A stretch of DNA of 64,000 nt from an uncultured Erysipelotrichaceae bacterium (GCA_947036815.1 CAMQRS010000002.1:20516-84515); one strand, 5' to 3'. Shown: positions 7,651-17,429, counted from the first letter of the stretch. Made by a program: numbers and translations. Notes: generated by a model not told the origin, from the letters alone.

Positions 7651-8847
7651 TTATTTTCCTAACAATTTAAAGCAATCACCAGCGATCATTACTTCTTCAT
7701 TTGTTGGAATTAAGAATACTTTAGTTTTAGAACCTTCATTTGTAAGTAGAGTTTCTTTTCCACGTAATCCTGTGTTTTCTTTAACTTTGAAATCAATTCC
7801 TAATGTAGCATTTAATTTAGTACATACTCTTTCTCTTAAGATATCATCATTTTCACCTAATCCAGCAGTAAATACGATTGCATCTAATCCTTCTAATTGT
7901 ACGTAGTAACTACCTACACATTGAACTACTTTATTAATAAATAAATCATATGCTAATTCAGCACGTTTATTTCCTTCATCAATAGCCTCAAGAATATCTC
8001 TACCATCGCTTGATACTCCACTTACTCCTAATAATCCAGATTTTTTATTTAAAATAGAATCCATTTCACTTGGTGTACATCCTAATTTTTTAAGCATGTA
8101 AGGAATGATTGCTGGATCAATATCTCCACAGCGAGTTCCCATCATAATTCCACCTAACGGAGTGAATCCCATTGATGTATTTACACATTTTCCACCATCT
8201 ACTGCTGAAATACTACATCCACCACCTAAATGTAATGTAATAATCTTAGTATCCGCTAAGTCTTTTTCTAATAATTCTGCACATCTATGAGATACAAAAT
8301 GATGAGAAGTTCCATGAGCTCCATATTTTCTTACTTTATTTTCTTCATACCATTCATATGGTACAGGGTATACAAAGTAATCTTCTTTCATACTTTGGTG
8401 GAATGCAGTATCGAATGTGAAAGAATGGAAACAATCAGGTAATGCCGCTTTAAATGCACGGTATCCTACTAATGCTCCCGGGTTATGTAATGGTGCTAAT
8501 TCGCATAATTCTTCTACTTTAGCTTCTACATCTGCATCCACAGCTACTGACTCGCTAAAGTATTCTCCACCATGTACAATTCTATGTCCTGCTCCTTTAA
8601 TTTCAGATAAACTTTCTACAACATTATTTGTTACTAAAGCATCTAATACTAAATTTACTGCAGTTGAATGATCCGCTACAGGTAATACCTTTTTAATTTT
8701 TTCACCATTTACTTTCATTGTGAATATTGCATCTTCAAATCCTATTCTTTCTATAATCCCACTTGTTAAAACATCCTCTGCTGGCATTTGGTAAAGTTGG
8801 AACTTTAAAGAACTACTACCTGCGTTTACTGAAATAATTTTTGTCAT
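7651..8847 (-). CDS. ackA: Acetate kinase
   Basis: Converts acetyl phosphate and ADP to acetate and ATP, the ATP-yielding step of acetate fermentation. The start at 8847 (MTKIISVNAGSSSLKFQLY) is chosen over an in-frame ATG at 8871 because AAGGAG lies just before it and it gives the canonical N-terminus; 398 residues is standard. Signatures seen: VNAGSSSLKF, TFDTAFHQSM, GAHGTSHHFVSHR, LHLGGGCS and FTAGLGEN. No pta lies alongside; it is inserted between ylxM and nrnA, an unusual place in an otherwise conserved cluster. Confidence 0.97.
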   Translation of the reverse strand: MTKIISVNAGSSSLKFQLYQMPAEDVLTSGIIERIGFEDAIFTMKVNGEKIKKVLPVADHSTAVNLVLDALVTNNVVESLSEIKGAGHRIVHGGEYFSESVAVDADVEAKVEELCELAPLHNPGALVGYRAFKAALPDCFHSFTFDTAFHQSMKEDYFVYPVPYEWYEENKVRKYGAHGTSHHFVSHRCAELLEKDLADTKIITLHLGGGCSISAVDGGKCVNTSMGFTPLGGIMMGTRCGDIDPAIIPYMLKKLGCTPSEMDSILNKKSGLLGVSGVSSDGRDILEAIDEGNKRAELAYDLFINKVVQCVGSYYVQLEGLDAIVFTAGLGENDDILRERVCTKLNATLGIDFKVKENTGLRGKETLLTNEGSKTKVFLIPTNEEVMIAGDCFKLLGK

Positions 8848-8860
8848 TTTTTTCTCCTTG

Positions 8861-9181
8861 TTATTGTTCAATTTCGTTTAATTTTTCTACTAGTTGTTGA
8901 ACTTGCACATCCGCAATGTCCGACAACACATTATATATTTTACATCGTTTATTAAATTTATCAACTAATTCTAACTTTAGTTCGTAAGTTTTTAAGGACT
9001 TAACTACTCTTTTGATAGAATCTTGTACTGCACTTCTACTTATTGATAAATTTTCACCTATTTCTGATAGTGAATAATTCTCACGATAATATAAATCCAT
9101 TGTCGTTCGTTGTTTATCCGTAAGCAATACATCATAAAAATCTAATAATTGATTAATATATTCAAATTCATCCTTCATCAT
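8861..9181 (-). CDS. ylxM: YlxM family SRP-associated HTH protein
   Basis: Small helix-turn-helix protein of the UPF0122/YlxM family, associated with the signal recognition particle pathway. The 106 residues contain LTDKQRTTMDLYYRENYSLS and an HTH resembling a sigma-70 region-4 fold (IGENLSISRSAVQDSIKRV). It overlaps the end of ftsY by 14 bases. In B. subtilis it is followed by ffh; here ffh is elsewhere (27389-28783) and ackA follows. Two adjacent Met codons (9181, 9178) are both possible starts. Confidence 0.9.
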   Translation of the reverse strand: MMKDEFEYINQLLDFYDVLLTDKQRTTMDLYYRENYSLSEIGENLSISRSAVQDSIKRVVKSLKTYELKLELVDKFNKRCKIYNVLSDIADVQVQQLVEKLNEIEQ

Positions 9182-10136
9182 CTAATCCTTCACATAAGCT
9201 ATATAAATAGGCACTTGGATCAAATACTTTCAAGTCATCTACTTTTTCACCTAACCCTACATATTTTACGGGTATTTTAAGCAAATCATTAATCGCAATG
9301 ACGATACCACCTTTTGCACTACCATCTAATTTAGTTAAAATAATACCATTCACATTCGTAGATTCCATAAATAATTCTGCTTGAGAAATACCATTTTGTC
9401 CCGTTGTTGCATCTAACACTAAATACACTTGGTTTGGTTGGTTACTAATTTCTTTATGAATTACTTTATGCATTTTACTAAGCTCCTGCATCAAGTTGAC
9501 CTTATTTTGTAGTCTTCCTGCTGTATCGCAAATCAATACATCAATGGCATTTTCTTTTGCATAGCGACAGCCATCTACTAACGCTGCACTTGGATCTCCG
9601 TTTTCTCTTCCCATAATACAGTGAATAGATAATCGGTCTGCCCAACGCTTCAACTGTTCAATAGCTCCAGCTCTAAAGGTATCCGCAGCTACAACTGCCA
9701 CTGTCTTCCCTTGTTTCAAAAAATGGTTCGCTAATTTAGCAGTGGAAGTTGTTTTCCCACTCCCATTCACTCCTACCATTAAGATAACAGTAGGTCCACT
9801 TTCATTATATGCAAAGTCGTCTTCTTTTTCCTCGTACATTTCTAATAATACTTCAACCAAACATTCGTTAATTTCATTCATTGATTTCAATTTCTTATCC
9901 ATTGCACGATTTTCTACTTCATTCACTACTTTTTGAGCCGTTTTTATACCTAAGTCTGCTTCTAGTAAAACAATCATAAGTTCTTCTAAAAACGTTTCGT
10001 CAACTCCGGTAAAGTTCAATGATAGTTTTCTTATTTTTTGAGAAAAACTAGTTCTCGTTTTAGATAATCCACTTAAATACGTGTCATTATCTTTTTTAGA
10101 AGCAAATGCTTGCTTCAGTTTAGAAAATACTCCCAT
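9168..10136 (-). CDS. ftsY: Signal recognition particle receptor FtsY
   Basis: SRP GTPase that docks ribosome-nascent chain-SRP complexes at the membrane translocon. The 322 residues carry the N domain (to about residue 100) and G domain: GVNGSGKTTS (P-loop), DTFRAGAIEQL (insertion box region), DTAGR and TKLDGSAKGG. The acidic A domain of E. coli FtsY is absent, as is usual in Firmicutes; a short basic N-terminus (GVFSKLKQAFASKK) can bind membrane. Its ATG overlaps the smc stop codon (TAATG). Confidence 0.96.
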   Translation of the reverse strand: MGVFSKLKQAFASKKDNDTYLSGLSKTRTSFSQKIRKLSLNFTGVDETFLEELMIVLLEADLGIKTAQKVVNEVENRAMDKKLKSMNEINECLVEVLLEMYEEKEDDFAYNESGPTVILMVGVNGSGKTTSTAKLANHFLKQGKTVAVVAADTFRAGAIEQLKRWADRLSIHCIMGRENGDPSAALVDGCRYAKENAIDVLICDTAGRLQNKVNLMQELSKMHKVIHKEISNQPNQVYLVLDATTGQNGISQAELFMESTNVNGIILTKLDGSAKGGIVIAINDLLKIPVKYVGLGEKVDDLKVFDPSAYLYSLCEGLDDEG

Positions 10137-13072
10137 TATAATTTCACCTCTTCTTTTTCTACATATCCCAACGCATCTTGAAGATTCACTTTCAAGAATT
10201 GTGAAACTCCATTTTGTTTCATAGTTACTCCATATAAGGCTTCACATTGCGCCATCGTACCTGGACGATGCGTTACAATAATAAATTGTGACTCCCCTTT
10301 GAATTTAGCTATGTATTTTGCGAATCGTTCTACATTCGCTTGATCCAGTGCTGCTTCTACCTCATCAAAGATACATAACGGCATCGTTCTTACTCTTAAT
10401 ATCGCAAATAGTACACACATGGCAAGCATTGATTTTTCCCCACCACTTAGCAAAGACATTGATTTCACTGCTTTGCCCGGAGGCTGCGCATTGATTTCAA
10501 TACCTGAACTCAACGGATATTCTGGATCACTTAAGAATAAAGTGGCTTTTCCTCCACCAAACAATGATTTAAAGGTATCGTCTAATTGATTATTAATTTT
10601 ATGGAACATATCCATAAATTGCGTTTCCATCACTTCATCCATTTCATCAATTGCTTCTAATATTTTTTTTCTAGCATCCAGTAATTCGTTACGACTATCG
10701 CTTAGCTTCGTAAATCTTTCATTTACTTCTTCAAATTCTTTCGGTGCATCTAAGTTTACATTACCTAATTTATTTAATTCATTACGTAAGCGAAGCACTT
10801 CAGCTCTTGCCTCTTCAAGATTTACATCTTGTTTTAATGTACATGCATAATCAAACGTCATTTCATAAGTACTAGATAATCTTTGAAGTACATTTTCCAA
10901 AGAAGTTTCTTTCTTCGCAATTGAAATTTCTTTTTCTTTAACTAAGTGCAACACCACATTTAAATCTCTTCTTGTATTTCTTATTGTTGCTTCTCTTGAC
11001 TCTATTTGTAATCCCAATCTACTTCTACGTTCTCTCATACTAGACAATTGAACTTCAATTCTATCTTTTTCAATTAATTGATCTGATAATTGAACAACTA
11101 ATTCATCCTTATCATCAGCCTCTTCACCATCCGAAGCTTGCATCCCTAATTCATTACACTCATCTTGTAAGCTAAAGTAAGCTGCTTTTTTAGCCTCTAA
11201 CACAGGTTGAAGTTGCGCCATATTAATTTGAGTATTCATAAAGGTTTGTCCGGCATTTGTAGCTTCGTTTTGGTACATTACCAATTCATCTTCTAACTCT
11301 TTTACTTTTTTATTCGCATTCGTTAAGGTTTCGTGTATTTCTCTTTTTTCTTTTTCTAGGGTAAGCGGTGAATATTGTCCTTTTATTTTACCACCACTAA
11401 TACTCCCACCTTTATGGGTTACATCCCCTTCTAAGGTGATGATTTTATAACGATGTTTCAATAAACTAGCTAATTCATTTGCATGTTTCAGTTCATCACA
11501 TATTAAAACATTGCCTAACAATGAATTACTGATGCAATTATATTTTTCATCACATAGTATAAAGTCGCTTGCTTTCCCTAAGAATCCTTGGCTATGTTCA
11601 CAGATAATAAAATCTCTTTCTTCAATCAAATGATTTTTCAATACCGTCAAAGGTAAGAATGTAGCTCTACCTGAACGGTTTTTCTTAAGATAAGTGATTG
11701 CATGTCTAGCGCTCTCTTGATCATCACAAATGATATGATAAAGGGCAGCTCCTAACGCATTAGAGATTGCTACTTCATACCCTTCTACAGGTTTTAAGAG
11801 TTGTGATATAACTCCATGAATCCCAATTAAAGATTGTTTCGCATCCAATACTGCTTTTACCCCTTCTTGATGATTAAAAGGTGATTTAATTAAATTACTT
11901 AATACTTCATCACGATTCGATAAATGATTTGCGTGAGTTCTATTTTGTTGCAACTGTGACCCGAGTGATTGAATCATTCGATCACTATCCGTTTCCTTTT
12001 GTTTCAACAATTCTAAGTCTGCTTTCATGGATTGGTATCGCTCTAATCTATTTTCATATTCATATTTATTTTCTTTTAATAAACTAGTTAATTGCTTTAA
12101 CTTTTCTTGAGCATTTGCATGTTCAATTGCATATTTACGTTTTTCATCCAATTCAATTTTTCTAGTTTCTAAATTTGAAATTTCGTTTACTATTGCCACA
12201 AAATCCTTTTGACACACATCTACTTTTTTATCTAAACTATTTCTTTCTACTTTAGCTTCTACGTTTTTAGTATCTTCGATTTGTATACTTGCTTCAGCGA
12301 TCGTTGTTTGAGAACCAAACTCAAATAAATCTTTTTGTATATTTTCTAATTCATTTTGTAAGTTTTCAACCTCGTCAACAATAACACTAATTTCTACCTT
12401 CTCTAACTCTTCTTTTTTCTCAAGATATGTGACAGCCTTTTGTGCTTGTCGTTTTAGTGGTGTTATCCTTGGTTCTAATTCATGAATAATATCTTCCACT
12501 CGTTCTAAATTAGTTTGTGTACGATTTAATTTATTCAACGATTCATTTTTGCGTTTTTTATATTTAGCAACACCTGCCGCTTCTTCAAACAATGCTCTTC
12601 TTTCTTCTGGTTTTGCATCAGCAAAACTAGATATATTTCCTTGTGAAATTACAGATAAAGAATCTCTTCCCAGTCCACTATCCATTACTAAATTATGAAT
12701 GTCTTTTAATCGGCATGGTGTACGATTAATCAAATATTCTCCATCTCCACTATTACGGTGCAAACGTCTAGTAATCTCTACTTCATCAAATTCGATTTGA
12801 AAGTGTCTTTTACTATTATCAAACACGAGCGTTACTTCTGCTAAATTCACTGCATTTCGATGCTGAGAACCTGAAAAGATAACACTATTCATGTTATCAC
12901 TACGTAATGATTTTGCGCTTTGTTCACCCAGTACCCAACGAACTGCATCATTGATGTTACTTTTACCACACCCATTAGGTCCAACGATTCCACTAACCGC
13001 ATGATCAAATTCAATTATTGTCTTATCTGCAAAGGATTTAAACCCTTGTAATTGTACTCTTTTTAAAAACAT
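10136..13072 (-). CDS. smc: Chromosome segregation ATPase SMC (short form)
   Basis: Condensin ATPase for chromosome compaction and segregation. N-terminal head has the Walker A GPNGCGKSN and Q-loop region; the hinge lies around residues 410-530 (GVISQLLKPVEGYEVAISNA and the following GRATFLPL); the C-terminal head carries LSGGEKSMLAM and LCIFDEVEAALD. Both heads and the hinge are intact in one frame, but the protein is only 978 residues against about 1186 in B. subtilis, so the coiled-coil arms are shortened. This matches the mycoplasma-like short SMC forms known from related lineages. First gene of the smc-ftsY-ylxM-ackA-nrnA operon. Confidence 0.96.
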   Translation of the reverse strand: MFLKRVQLQGFKSFADKTIIEFDHAVSGIVGPNGCGKSNINDAVRWVLGEQSAKSLRSDNMNSVIFSGSQHRNAVNLAEVTLVFDNSKRHFQIEFDEVEITRRLHRNSGDGEYLINRTPCRLKDIHNLVMDSGLGRDSLSVISQGNISSFADAKPEERRALFEEAAGVAKYKKRKNESLNKLNRTQTNLERVEDIIHELEPRITPLKRQAQKAVTYLEKKEELEKVEISVIVDEVENLQNELENIQKDLFEFGSQTTIAEASIQIEDTKNVEAKVERNSLDKKVDVCQKDFVAIVNEISNLETRKIELDEKRKYAIEHANAQEKLKQLTSLLKENKYEYENRLERYQSMKADLELLKQKETDSDRMIQSLGSQLQQNRTHANHLSNRDEVLSNLIKSPFNHQEGVKAVLDAKQSLIGIHGVISQLLKPVEGYEVAISNALGAALYHIICDDQESARHAITYLKKNRSGRATFLPLTVLKNHLIEERDFIICEHSQGFLGKASDFILCDEKYNCISNSLLGNVLICDELKHANELASLLKHRYKIITLEGDVTHKGGSISGGKIKGQYSPLTLEKEKREIHETLTNANKKVKELEDELVMYQNEATNAGQTFMNTQINMAQLQPVLEAKKAAYFSLQDECNELGMQASDGEEADDKDELVVQLSDQLIEKDRIEVQLSSMRERRSRLGLQIESREATIRNTRRDLNVVLHLVKEKEISIAKKETSLENVLQRLSSTYEMTFDYACTLKQDVNLEEARAEVLRLRNELNKLGNVNLDAPKEFEEVNERFTKLSDSRNELLDARKKILEAIDEMDEVMETQFMDMFHKINNQLDDTFKSLFGGGKATLFLSDPEYPLSSGIEINAQPPGKAVKSMSLLSGGEKSMLAMCVLFAILRVRTMPLCIFDEVEAALDQANVERFAKYIAKFKGESQFIIVTHRPGTMAQCEALYGVTMKQNGVSQFLKVNLQDALGYVEKEEVKL

Positions 13073-13101
13073 ACGATCCTCCTATATTCTATCTAACCTT
13101 T

Positions 13102-13110
13102 ATTATACCA
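13102..13110 (-). promoter_or_regulatory. Extended -10 promoter of the smc operon
   Basis: Minus-strand TGGTATAAT, about 30-38 bases upstream of the smc ATG and directly downstream of the rseP terminator T-run. No clear -35. Confidence 0.6.
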
Positions 13111-13143
13111 CATAAAAAAACATATCTAAATATAGATATGTTT
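13111..13143 (-). terminator. Terminator after rseP
   Basis: An 11-bp perfect stem (13118-13128 with 13133-13143, loop AATA) followed on the minus strand by TTTTTTT. It overlaps the rseP stop codon and ends the pyrH-to-rseP operon. Confidence 0.9.
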
Positions 13144-14206
13144 AAAACAAGCGAAGAATGTCATTCCAACTTGCATATAACATAAGAGCCAACAACATCA
13201 ACATTGATACCCCCATGATAGCAGTTAGTATTTTTTCATTAATCTTACGTCCACTTGCTGTTTCAATTAATACAATCACTGATCTACCGCCATCAAGAAC
13301 AGGTAAAGGTAATGCATTAAACACTCCTAAGTTAATTGAAAGTATAGCCAATAAACTTAAGTACGTAATCCAACCAGCTGATAATGCATCTCCTGCCATT
13401 TGGTATATACCGACAGGACCTGATAATTTATCTAAGTTCTCTCCTTGGACTAACGTTCCTATTGTTTTAAAAATCAACGTTGAAGATTCGACCACTTGAT
13501 CAACTCCATAACCAAACGATTCGTACCACTCAATTTCTTTAATCACATTTTGCGATGTAATACCTAACAGATAAATCGAGCTTTCTTCAGAAAATCTCGC
13601 CTCTGCTTCAATACTGATAATTTCTTCTCCACGCTCTACACTATACACATATGACTGAGGATATAAATTAATAATTTCAACGATATCATTAATCGATTTC
13701 ACTACTCTTTTTTTATTGTCATCTACACCTGTCATATCTAATATATAATCATTTGCTTTGAATCCAGCATCTATTGCTGCACCTTCTTCAGATACACTTT
13801 CGATAGACGGTAATCCACTCTCTACTATCGCTCCTTGATACATGCTGATTCCAACAAATATTATAAAAGCCAACAAGAAATTCATCACAATACCTGCAAG
13901 CATAACTACTATTTGTTGATGTGGTTTAATTCCATGAATTGTTCTTTCAAAAGGCACGTGTGCATCTTTCTTGGTATCGTCTTCTTCGCCAGCCATCGAA
14001 ACAAATCCACCAATTGGGAAAGCACGAATTGAATATTGAGTTTCTCCTCTTTGTCTTTTAAACAACACAGGTCCCATTCCTATTGAAAATTCACCACAGT
14101 ACACTCCATAATGTTTAGCACATGCGAAATGTCCTAATTCATGAATGAATACAATGATACCTAGCATTAATACAAATCCTATTCCACCGATGATTAAATT
14201 TTCCAT
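13142..14206 (-). CDS. rseP: Site-2 intramembrane zinc metalloprotease RseP/RasP
   Basis: M50 family intramembrane protease that cleaves anti-sigma factors and remnant signal peptides in the membrane. The 354-residue sequence has HELGHF (zinc ligands His22 and His26, catalytic Glu23) in the first transmembrane helix, a PDZ domain in the middle (roughly residues 115-200), and the C-terminal NALPLPVLDGGR motif providing the third ligand. Last gene of the frr-uppS-cdsA-dxr-rseP series, in the B. subtilis order. The proS-polC genes that follow in Bacillus are not here. Confidence 0.95.
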   Translation of the reverse strand: MENLIIGGIGFVLMLGIIVFIHELGHFACAKHYGVYCGEFSIGMGPVLFKRQRGETQYSIRAFPIGGFVSMAGEEDDTKKDAHVPFERTIHGIKPHQQIVVMLAGIVMNFLLAFIIFVGISMYQGAIVESGLPSIESVSEEGAAIDAGFKANDYILDMTGVDDNKKRVVKSINDIVEIINLYPQSYVYSVERGEEIISIEAEARFSEESSIYLLGITSQNVIKEIEWYESFGYGVDQVVESSTLIFKTIGTLVQGENLDKLSGPVGIYQMAGDALSAGWITYLSLLAILSINLGVFNALPLPVLDGGRSVIVLIETASGRKINEKILTAIMGVSMLMLLALMLYASWNDILRLF

Positions 14207-14209
14207 TAA

Positions 14210-15361
14210 CTACGCTCCTTTGTTTACTAATTGGTATACATACTCTCGTGTACGTATATCGCTTTGATATAAATCTGAGTATGAAGGATGTTCTATATAA
14301 GGCATTTCCTCAACACATCGTTGAATGATTACTTCAATATCTAGAAAAGTAATTTCACCTCGTATAAATAATTCTACACACACTTCATCCGCTGCATTGA
14401 TAACAGCACCACTATTTCCTTTTCTTTTACCTACTTCATAAGCAAGTTTAAGTAACGGGTATCTTTCATAACTAACTTCTTTAAAGTGCAATGTCCCTAT
14501 TTTAGCTAAATCAAGAATATCACTCATTTTTAATGGCAAACGATTCGGATAAGAGAGTGCATACTGAATAGGTAAACGCATATCTGCTGTACCTAATTGA
14601 GCCATAAAGGAATGGTCTACATAATGAATCATTGAATGAATAACGCTTTCTGTATTCATTAGTACTTCAATATTATCAAATGCAATATCAAACAGATAAT
14701 GTGCCTCAATTACTTCAAATCCTTTATTCATCATCGTTGCAGAATCAATGGTAATACGATTCCCCATACTCCAATTAGGATGGTTTAACGCATCTTCCAC
14801 ACTCACTCCTTTTAATTCTTCTCTTGTTTTATTTCTAAAACTCCCTCCACTGGCAGTGACTACTAGTTTAAGGATATCCGCTTTATTATTTCCTTGCAAT
14901 GCCTGAAAGATAGCAGAATGTTCTGAATCTATCGGATACATTTTCCCATCGTGTTCTTGTAATGCTTTTTTAACCAATTCTCCTCCGACAACCAAACTTT
15001 CTTTATTCGCTAGTGCCAATACTTTCTTTGTTTGAATAATTTTCAAAGTAGGTGCTAATCCTGCAAACCCTACAATCGCATTAATAACAATGTGGGCATC
15101 CATATCTAACATCTCTAATATTCCTTTATCACCATAGTAAAAATGAATATTAGGATATTCTTCTTTTAAATATAGATAATCTTCTTTTAATTGTACACAT
15201 ACATGTTCAATTGAAATCATAGTTAAAATTTCTTTCAACTTTATAATATTACGTCCACAACTCAGTGCTACTATCTCAAATTTATCACTATGTTGTAATA
15301 TGACATCAATACTTTGTATTCCTATGCTTCCACTTGCACCTAATAAAATTATCTTTTTCAT
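14210..15361 (-). CDS. dxr: 1-deoxy-D-xylulose 5-phosphate reductoisomerase
   Basis: NADPH-dependent second step of the non-mevalonate (MEP) isoprenoid pathway, feeding undecaprenyl phosphate synthesis by uppS upstream. The 383 residues start with the dinucleotide-binding GASGSIGIQSID. Further motifs are ALANKESLVVGGELV, PIDSEHSAIFQAL, TASGGSF, NHPNWSMGNRITIDSATMMNKG and the C-terminal NAADEVCVE. RBS AAAGGAGT is well placed. The gene is intact and indicates the organism uses the MEP route. Confidence 0.97.
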   Translation of the reverse strand: MKKIILLGASGSIGIQSIDVILQHSDKFEIVALSCGRNIIKLKEILTMISIEHVCVQLKEDYLYLKEEYPNIHFYYGDKGILEMLDMDAHIVINAIVGFAGLAPTLKIIQTKKVLALANKESLVVGGELVKKALQEHDGKMYPIDSEHSAIFQALQGNNKADILKLVVTASGGSFRNKTREELKGVSVEDALNHPNWSMGNRITIDSATMMNKGFEVIEAHYLFDIAFDNIEVLMNTESVIHSMIHYVDHSFMAQLGTADMRLPIQYALSYPNRLPLKMSDILDLAKIGTLHFKEVSYERYPLLKLAYEVGKRKGNSGAVINAADEVCVELFIRGEITFLDIEVIIQRCVEEMPYIEHPSYSDLYQSDIRTREYVYQLVNKGA

Positions 15362-15373
15362 AATAACTCCTTT

Positions 15374-16144
15374 TTATACAATAAATTGTAGTAAACAATA
15401 AAAATATATTAAATTATATAACAATGAATCCACACGGTCTAAAAAACCACCATGTCCTGGAAATATATTTGAAAAATCTTTAATATGAAAATGACGCTTT
15501 ATTGCTGAAAAACTTAAATCACCAATTTGAGAAACAACAGGCAATGTTAAGGAAGCAAAGATAAGCATAAATATCGATACTTCACTTAAGTAGTAGTATG
15601 CGAAAGTCATTGATATAATAAACGAAAATACAATTCCTCCAACTGATCCTTCAATTGTTTTATTCGGTGATAATCGTTTACATAACTTAGTTTTTCCAAA
15701 AAATGAACCTACCAAGTAAGCTCCCGTATCACACACATATGTTGCAAATATAATATACCAAATATAATTTGGGTTTGTATCATGAATTACCGTGAATGCA
15801 TTAGCAAATATAAATAAAACAATAAATATAGCACACATCATAATCGCATCTAAACTATGAAGTAGTCCAGTAATTACTGGCATCGAAAACAAAATTAAGA
15901 TAGCTAATGATAGGCATGCTAATACATATGCTTCAGGTACAAACAATAATGAAAAACATGCTAATAAAATTGCCAAATAAAATATTGGCGGCATCTTTTT
16001 ATAGTTCTCCATCAACATAAACAATTCAAATCCTCCAACAACAACAATTAAAGCAACTAAAGCATTTAGCAAAATACCGCCAAATACTAAAGGTGGAATA
16101 ACACATCCTACAATCATTAAACCCGTAATAGCTCTAGTTTTCAT
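15374..16144 (-). CDS. cdsA: Phosphatidate cytidylyltransferase
   Basis: Membrane enzyme making CDP-diacylglycerol from phosphatidic acid and CTP, the precursor used by PgsA (encoded at 41856-42449). The 256 residues contain many hydrophobic helices and the family signature near the C-terminus, SPNKTIEGSVGG plus GDLSFSAIKRHFHIKDFSN and GHGGFLDRVDSL. Its ATG overlaps the uppS stop codon (TAATG), so the two are translationally coupled. Confidence 0.95.
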   Translation of the reverse strand: MKTRAITGLMIVGCVIPPLVFGGILLNALVALIVVVGGFELFMLMENYKKMPPIFYLAILLACFSLLFVPEAYVLACLSLAILILFSMPVITGLLHSLDAIMMCAIFIVLFIFANAFTVIHDTNPNYIWYIIFATYVCDTGAYLVGSFFGKTKLCKRLSPNKTIEGSVGGIVFSFIISMTFAYYYLSEVSIFMLIFASLTLPVVSQIGDLSFSAIKRHFHIKDFSNIFPGHGGFLDRVDSLLYNLIYFYCLLQFIV

Positions 16145-16833
16145 TATACCCCTCCAAATCGTCTATTTCTTTGATTAAATTCATATACAACTTCATGTAA
16201 TTTCTCTTCATTAAATTCTGGCCAAGCATAATCAACAAACATAAATTCTGCATACGCTAATTGCCACAATAAGAAATTTGATAAGCGTTGTTCTCCGCTC
16301 GTCCTAACCATTACATCCACATCAGGTAAATGAGAAGTCATCATATAATTAGAGAATACCTCTTCGTTATTTGATATTTCGACTTTTCCATCTACGACAT
16401 CTTGTGCATAAGCATTCGCAGCCAAGCTAATTTCTCTTCGACTTCCATAGTTTAAAGCGATAACTAATTCTAATCCGCTACAATGATTTGTTTTACTTAA
16501 AGCATCTTTAATGACTTGTTGAGTTTCGATAGGAAATGCCTCTAACTCTCCAATGTATGAGACCTTAATATTATTTTCAATTAATTCTTTTATATACTTA
16601 TTGAAAAACATTTTTGGTAATTTACATAAAAAATTAATTTCATCATCAGGACGTTTCCAATTTTCAGTAGAAAAGGCATATAAAGTAATTGCCTGAATTC
16701 CCATTTTATTCGCCTCTAAAGCAACATCACGTATACGCTCTGCTCCTATTTTATGCCCGTAAGTTCTAGGTAGACCTTGTTTTTTTGCCCATCTACCATT
16801 ACCATCCATAATAATCGCCATATGCTTAATCAT
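16144..16833 (-). CDS. uppS: Undecaprenyl diphosphate synthase (isoprenyl transferase)
   Basis: cis-prenyltransferase that builds the C55 carrier lipid for peptidoglycan. The 229 residues begin with HMAIIMDGNGRWAKK (catalytic Asp and P-loop-like site), then TLYAFSTENWKRP, and near the end RTSGEQRLSNFLLWQLAYAE with TDYAWPEF-like FVDYAWPEF. Sits between frr and cdsA as in Bacillus. RBS GGAGG is present. Confidence 0.97.
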   Translation of the reverse strand: MIKHMAIIMDGNGRWAKKQGLPRTYGHKIGAERIRDVALEANKMGIQAITLYAFSTENWKRPDDEINFLCKLPKMFFNKYIKELIENNIKVSYIGELEAFPIETQQVIKDALSKTNHCSGLELVIALNYGSRREISLAANAYAQDVVDGKVEISNNEEVFSNYMMTSHLPDVDVMVRTSGEQRLSNFLLWQLAYAEFMFVDYAWPEFNEEKLHEVVYEFNQRNRRFGGV

Positions 16834-16856
16834 TTTTAGTTACCTCCATAAACAAT

Positions 16857-16876
16857 AAACCCACATAAGTGGGTTT
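16857..16876 (-). terminator. Hairpin between frr and uppS (possible attenuator)
   Basis: AAACCCAC pairs perfectly with GTGGGTTT across a 4-base loop. The following minus-strand sequence, ATTGTTTATGG, has only a weak T-run, so read-through into uppS is expected. Confidence 0.5.
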
Positions 16877-16883
16877 TGTTTCA

Positions 16884-17429
16884 TTAAATTGACATAATTT
16901 CTTTTATTTTATCTTCTACTAATACGTCTATTTGTTTTACAAATTCGTCTGTTAATTTTTGAACACTCTCTTGTCCATCTTTTTTAACATCTTCACCGAA
17001 TTCTTTTTCTTTTTTAATTGCATCATTTGCATCTCTTCTTACATTACGCATCGCTACTTTCGCATCTTCTCCGCATTTAGTTGCATCTTTAGCAAACTCT
17101 TTTCTTCTTTCCTCAGTTAACGCAGGAATATTAATTCTTAATATATCTCCTTCGTTTTGAATTGGATATCCTAAATTATGTTCATTAAGTGCTCTTTCGA
17201 TATCTTTGATAATTGATTTATCAAAAGGTTTAATGACTAATTGTCTACCCTCAACTACTGAAATAGAAGACATTTGATTAATTGGAGTTGGCGCTCCATA
17301 ATACATTGCTTCTACATTTTCTAACATACCAGGATTTGCTCTACCAGTACGTATTGCTACTAAGTGTTTATGTAGTGTACCAATTGCTTTTTCCATCTTT
17401 TCTTCTGTGTTTAATAAGATCATTTCCAT
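16884..17429 (-). CDS. frr: Ribosome recycling factor
   Basis: Splits post-termination ribosomes with EF-G. The 181-residue protein has the expected VAIRTGRANPGMLENV, YYGAPTPINQMSSISV, DILRINIPALTEERRKEFAK and RNVRRDANDAIKK motifs. The ATG overlaps the pyrH stop (TAATG), with GGATGG upstream; a second in-frame Met two codons later is possible. Position after pyrH is conserved across Firmicutes. Confidence 0.97.
   Translation of the reverse strand: MEMILLNTEEKMEKAIGTLHKHLVAIRTGRANPGMLENVEAMYYGAPTPINQMSSISVVEGRQLVIKPFDKSIIKDIERALNEHNLGYPIQNEGDILRINIPALTEERRKEFAKDATKCGEDAKVAMRNVRRDANDAIKKEKEFGEDVKKDGQESVQKLTDEFVKQIDVLVEDKIKEIMSI

Noticed and set aside
10136..13072. SMC truncated by frameshift
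   Set aside because: N-head, hinge and C-head are all present in one uninterrupted frame; the short length is in the coiled coils.
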